Shown one piece after another: positions 61,791-64,000 of a DNA stretch of 64,000 nucleotides. Position 1 is the first letter of the stretch. Every line of letters starts with the position of its first letter. A program made the position numbers and the translations under genes. The notes beneath the pieces were generated by a model. That model ran no database searches. It was not told where the DNA came from and was given only the letters and a program-made list of their open reading frames with translations. This DNA comes from Acidobacteriota bacterium. Its GTDB lineage: Bacteria; Acidobacteriota; Vicinamibacteria; Vicinamibacterales; UBA2999. The stretch covers positions 62,001 to 126,000 of the forward strand of contig JAUYQQ010000010.1 of assembly GCA_030697165.1 (NCBI GenBank). The letters run 5' to 3'.

Positions 61791-62771
61791 ATGTCGATCA
61801 CCAGATACGTCTTGGTTTTAGCTGCCGGCCTGTGGGGCGCGGTGTTCGTGGCAAGCGGCGTCGCGTCGCCCCCAACGGCGGTTCCGGCCGAGCCGAGTGC
61901 CGTGGAGGCGCCCGCGGCCGAGCCGCAGCAGTCGCAGGCGCCGGCCACGCCGCCAGCCGGGTATGTCGGCGCCGACACCTGTGCCACCTGCCACGAGGGC
62001 TACGACCAGAACGTAGCGGGGACCAAGCACGGGTTCAAGGCCAACCCGGGCACGCCGGCGGCGCAACAAGGCTGCGAGTCGTGCCACGGCCCGGGCGAGG
62101 CGCATGTCAGCGACCCGGAGAAGATCAAGCCCATCCTGTTGGCCAAGGTCTCGGCGAGCCAGTCCAATCAACAGTGCCAGACCTGCCACAGCCGGGGCGA
62201 GCATGCCCTCTGGGAAGGCAGCCAGCACGAAAACCGCAACGTCAAGTGCATCGACTGCCACAGCATCCACTCGGCCAAGGGCCCGGTGCTGATGCGGGCC
62301 AAGACCGAGCAGCTCACTTGCGCCAAGTGCCACCAGAACGTCACCAACAAGCAGCAGCGCTTCAACCACATGCCGGTTCGCGAGGGCAAGATGACCTGCG
62401 CCTCGTGCCACAACGTGCACGGCTCGGTGAATGTGAAACTGCTCAAGGTGGGCACCACGATCGACCAGAGCTGCACCAGTTGCCACACCGAGAAGCGCGG
62501 ACCGTTCCTGTGGGAGCACGCGCCGGTCGCCGACAGCTGCACCACCTGCCACGACTCGCACGGCAGCAACAACGACCGGATGCTCGTCGCCAAGCAGCCG
62601 TTCCTCTGCCAGCGGTGTCACGTGACCTCGCGGCATCCTCCAACCGTTTACGAGGGCTTTACCCTGAACAACTCGCAGAATGCCAACAAGATTTACGGCA
62701 AGTCCTGCGCGAACTGCCACCAGCAGGTTCACGGGTCGAACCATCCGAACGGCAAGTTCTTCCTGCGGTGA
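61791..62771 (+). CDS. DmsE/MtrA-family decahaem c-type cytochrome
   Basis: 326 residues: signal peptide (ITRYVLVLAAGLWGAVFVAS), Pro/Ala linker, then ten CxxCH sites (CATCH, CESCH, CQTCH, CIDCH, CAKCH, CASCH, CTSCH, CTTCH, CQRCH, CANCH). Length, haem number and the following barrel gene mark it as the periplasmic wire of an MtrAB-type conduit. GGAGGA precedes ATG 61791. No Lys or other unusual haem ligand is evident. Confidence 0.94.
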   Translation: MSITRYVLVLAAGLWGAVFVASGVASPPTAVPAEPSAVEAPAAEPQQSQAPATPPAGYVGADTCATCHEGYDQNVAGTKHGFKANPGTPAAQQGCESCHGPGEAHVSDPEKIKPILLAKVSASQSNQQCQTCHSRGEHALWEGSQHENRNVKCIDCHSIHSAKGPVLMRAKTEQLTCAKCHQNVTNKQQRFNHMPVREGKMTCASCHNVHGSVNVKLLKVGTTIDQSCTSCHTEKRGPFLWEHAPVADSCTTCHDSHGSNNDRMLVAKQPFLCQRCHVTSRHPPTVYEGFTLNNSQNANKIYGKSCANCHQQVHGSNHPNGKFFLR

Positions 62772-62784
62772 TTGGAGGCATGTG

Positions 62785-64000
62785 ATGCGCAACCGAACTT
62801 TGACAATCTGTGCGGCGCTGCTGCTGGCCACCGCCCACTCGGCGCTGGCCCAGGCCCCGCCGTCCCTGCCCCTTCCCCCCGCCGGCGTGCCCACCGTGGG
62901 CCTGCTCGACGTCGGCCTCCGCGGCGGCAGCACCGATGGCGACGAAGCGCGCTTCGAGCGTTACAGCGACCTGCGCCCGGGAGCCACGACGTTCTTCGAG
63001 ATGAAGAAGGACGCCGATACCTACCGCTTCGCGGCCGGTGCTTCCAACGTCGGCTATCGCGACCAGCGCTATTCGGCCGCTTACACCAACGGGAAGGTCT
63101 CAATCAGCGGACTGTTTGACCAGGTCCCCATGAACTACCTGTACGACGCGCCGCTGGCGTGGACCAACCAGGGCAATGGCCGGTTCACGCTGGATGCGGC
63201 CGTGCGCCAGGGCATCCAGGGACCGACCAACGCGCCGGCCGACGGTAACGCGGTCGGCGTGCCCTGCGCCCCGGGCTCGGGGCCGACCTCCTGCAACGCG
63301 ACCACCGCCGCGGCCGCCAGGAACAACCGGTCGATCTACAACCAGTTGTTGCAGCCGGACGACATGGAGGTGCTGCGCAGCATCACCGCCGTCAGTCTCG
63401 ACTATGCCGCGACTCCGGCCTTGGGCCTCAACCTCGAGTTCTCGTCCACCGGCCGCAAAGGCTCGATGCCCTGGGCGGCCTCGTTCGCGTTCAATAACGT
63501 GAACCACCTGGCGGCGCCGATCGACCAGCGCAACAACGAGCTGAAGGCGGGCACCGAGTGGGTCAACGCCAAAGGCATGTTCCGCCTGGATTACTGGGGC
63601 AGCTACTTCGAGAACAACGAGCAGACGCTGACGTGGGACAACCCGATTCGGGCCACCGACTTCAACAACGGCCTGGAACCGCCGCGCGGCCCCTTCGACC
63701 CAAGCGCCTACAGCAACGGCAATGGCCCGGCGTTCGGGCAGACCGCCTTGTGGCCGAGCAACACGCTCAACTCGTTCGGCGCGACCGGGATGTACAAGCT
63801 GTTGCCACGGACCACGATCAACGGCAACGTGCAGCTGGCCTACATGCGGCAGAACGAGTCCCTGCTGCCCTGGTCGCTCAACACGTCGATCAACAACCCG
63901 GCGGTGCTGGCCACGTATCCCGTCTTTCGTGACCTGCCGCGGGCCTCGGCGCAGGCCGAGGTGAACAGCCTCAATGCGCTCGTCAACTTCAACAGCCGGC
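62785..64000 (+). CDS. MtrB/PioB-family outer-membrane beta-barrel, 3' end cut by window
   Basis: At least 405 residues from ATG 62785, 13 bp after the decahaem gene, open to the window end. Signal peptide RNRTLTICAALLLATAHSAL(AQ). The body has alternating beta-strand patterns with aromatic girdles (YRFAAGASNVGYRDQRYSAA; MFRLDYWGSYFENNEQTLTW), matching MtrB/PioB decahaem-associated porins. It would house the decahaem cytochrome across the outer membrane. A surface cytochrome gene, if any, would lie to the right. Confidence 0.9.
   Translation, partial: MRNRTLTICAALLLATAHSALAQAPPSLPLPPAGVPTVGLLDVGLRGGSTDGDEARFERYSDLRPGATTFFEMKKDADTYRFAAGASNVGYRDQRYSAAYTNGKVSISGLFDQVPMNYLYDAPLAWTNQGNGRFTLDAAVRQGIQGPTNAPADGNAVGVPCAPGSGPTSCNATTAAAARNNRSIYNQLLQPDDMEVLRSITAVSLDYAATPALGLNLEFSSTGRKGSMPWAASFAFNNVNHLAAPIDQRNNELKAGTEWVNAKGMFRLDYWGSYFENNEQTLTWDNPIRATDFNNGLEPPRGPFDPSAYSNGNGPAFGQTALWPSNTLNSFGATGMYKLLPRTTINGNVQLAYMRQNESLLPWSLNTSINNPAVLATYPVFRDLPRASAQAEVNSLNALVNFNSR

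Overview
The window is a high-GC bacterial chromosome segment with 56 protein-coding genes, two of them cut by the window edges. I saw no rRNA, tRNA or CRISPR array. The best taxonomic guess is an Acidobacteriota member, perhaps Vicinamibacteria. The grounds are an acidobacterial-type VWFA protein (22.9-25.0 kb), a split methylmalonyl-CoA mutase, many secreted peptidases and amidohydrolases, and abundant REP-like hairpins. This is inference; no marker gene was aligned.

Region 1 (0-34 kb) is mostly housekeeping. It holds a class A PBP, prfB with a programmed +1 frameshift, lnt, ppa, a SPOR protein, a TPR lipoprotein-like protein, argS, a C26 peptidase, rlmD, and a tight valS-nadC-birA-coaX operon. 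These are followed by a receiver-like protein without its phosphoacceptor, the mutase subunits, a VWFA protein, acyl-CoA dehydrogenases, HIT, HU, rpsA, a histone-H1-like protein, and a cmk-decarboxylase-aldehyde dehydrogenase operon.

Region 2 (34-45 kb) carries exported hydrolases (S9 peptidase, two amidohydrolase-family proteins, an M20 peptidase with a stand-alone M20-type domain), DedA and a DUF4143-type ATPase. Short tandem arrays (7, 9 and 14 bp units) sit exactly at gene ends here and in region 1.

Region 3 (44.9-64 kb) is the most interesting part. It contains three universal stress proteins, one fused through a membrane helix to a cytochrome c domain. It also has a DUF2383 protein, an ADP-forming acyl-CoA synthetase, a CBS protein, a small winged-helix protein and a metal P-type ATPase. 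A regulatory cassette follows the same theme: two single-domain receivers, an NtrC-type sigma54 activator with GAFTGA, and a soluble histidine kinase whose PAS domain keeps the FixL haem-pocket residues. The region ends in a cytochrome operon: a monohaem cytochrome, a nonahaem cytochrome, a cytochrome b, a NapC/NirT-like protein, a DmsE/MtrA-type decahaem cytochrome, and an MtrB/PioB-type outer-membrane barrel running off the right edge. Together these look like a trans-envelope electron conduit.

Nine sequences matching the sigma54 -24/-12 consensus (10-11 of 13 specified positions) stand in front of the genes of region 3. Four intergenic regions there carry a recurrent palindrome-like motif around GGAATATTCC/GGGGNATNTCCCC, and a fifth copy lies before the decahaem gene. 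I infer an oxygen- or redox-responsive sigma54 regulon linking stress proteins, energy metabolism and extracellular electron transfer. Motif matches were made by eye and need a genome-wide background scan.
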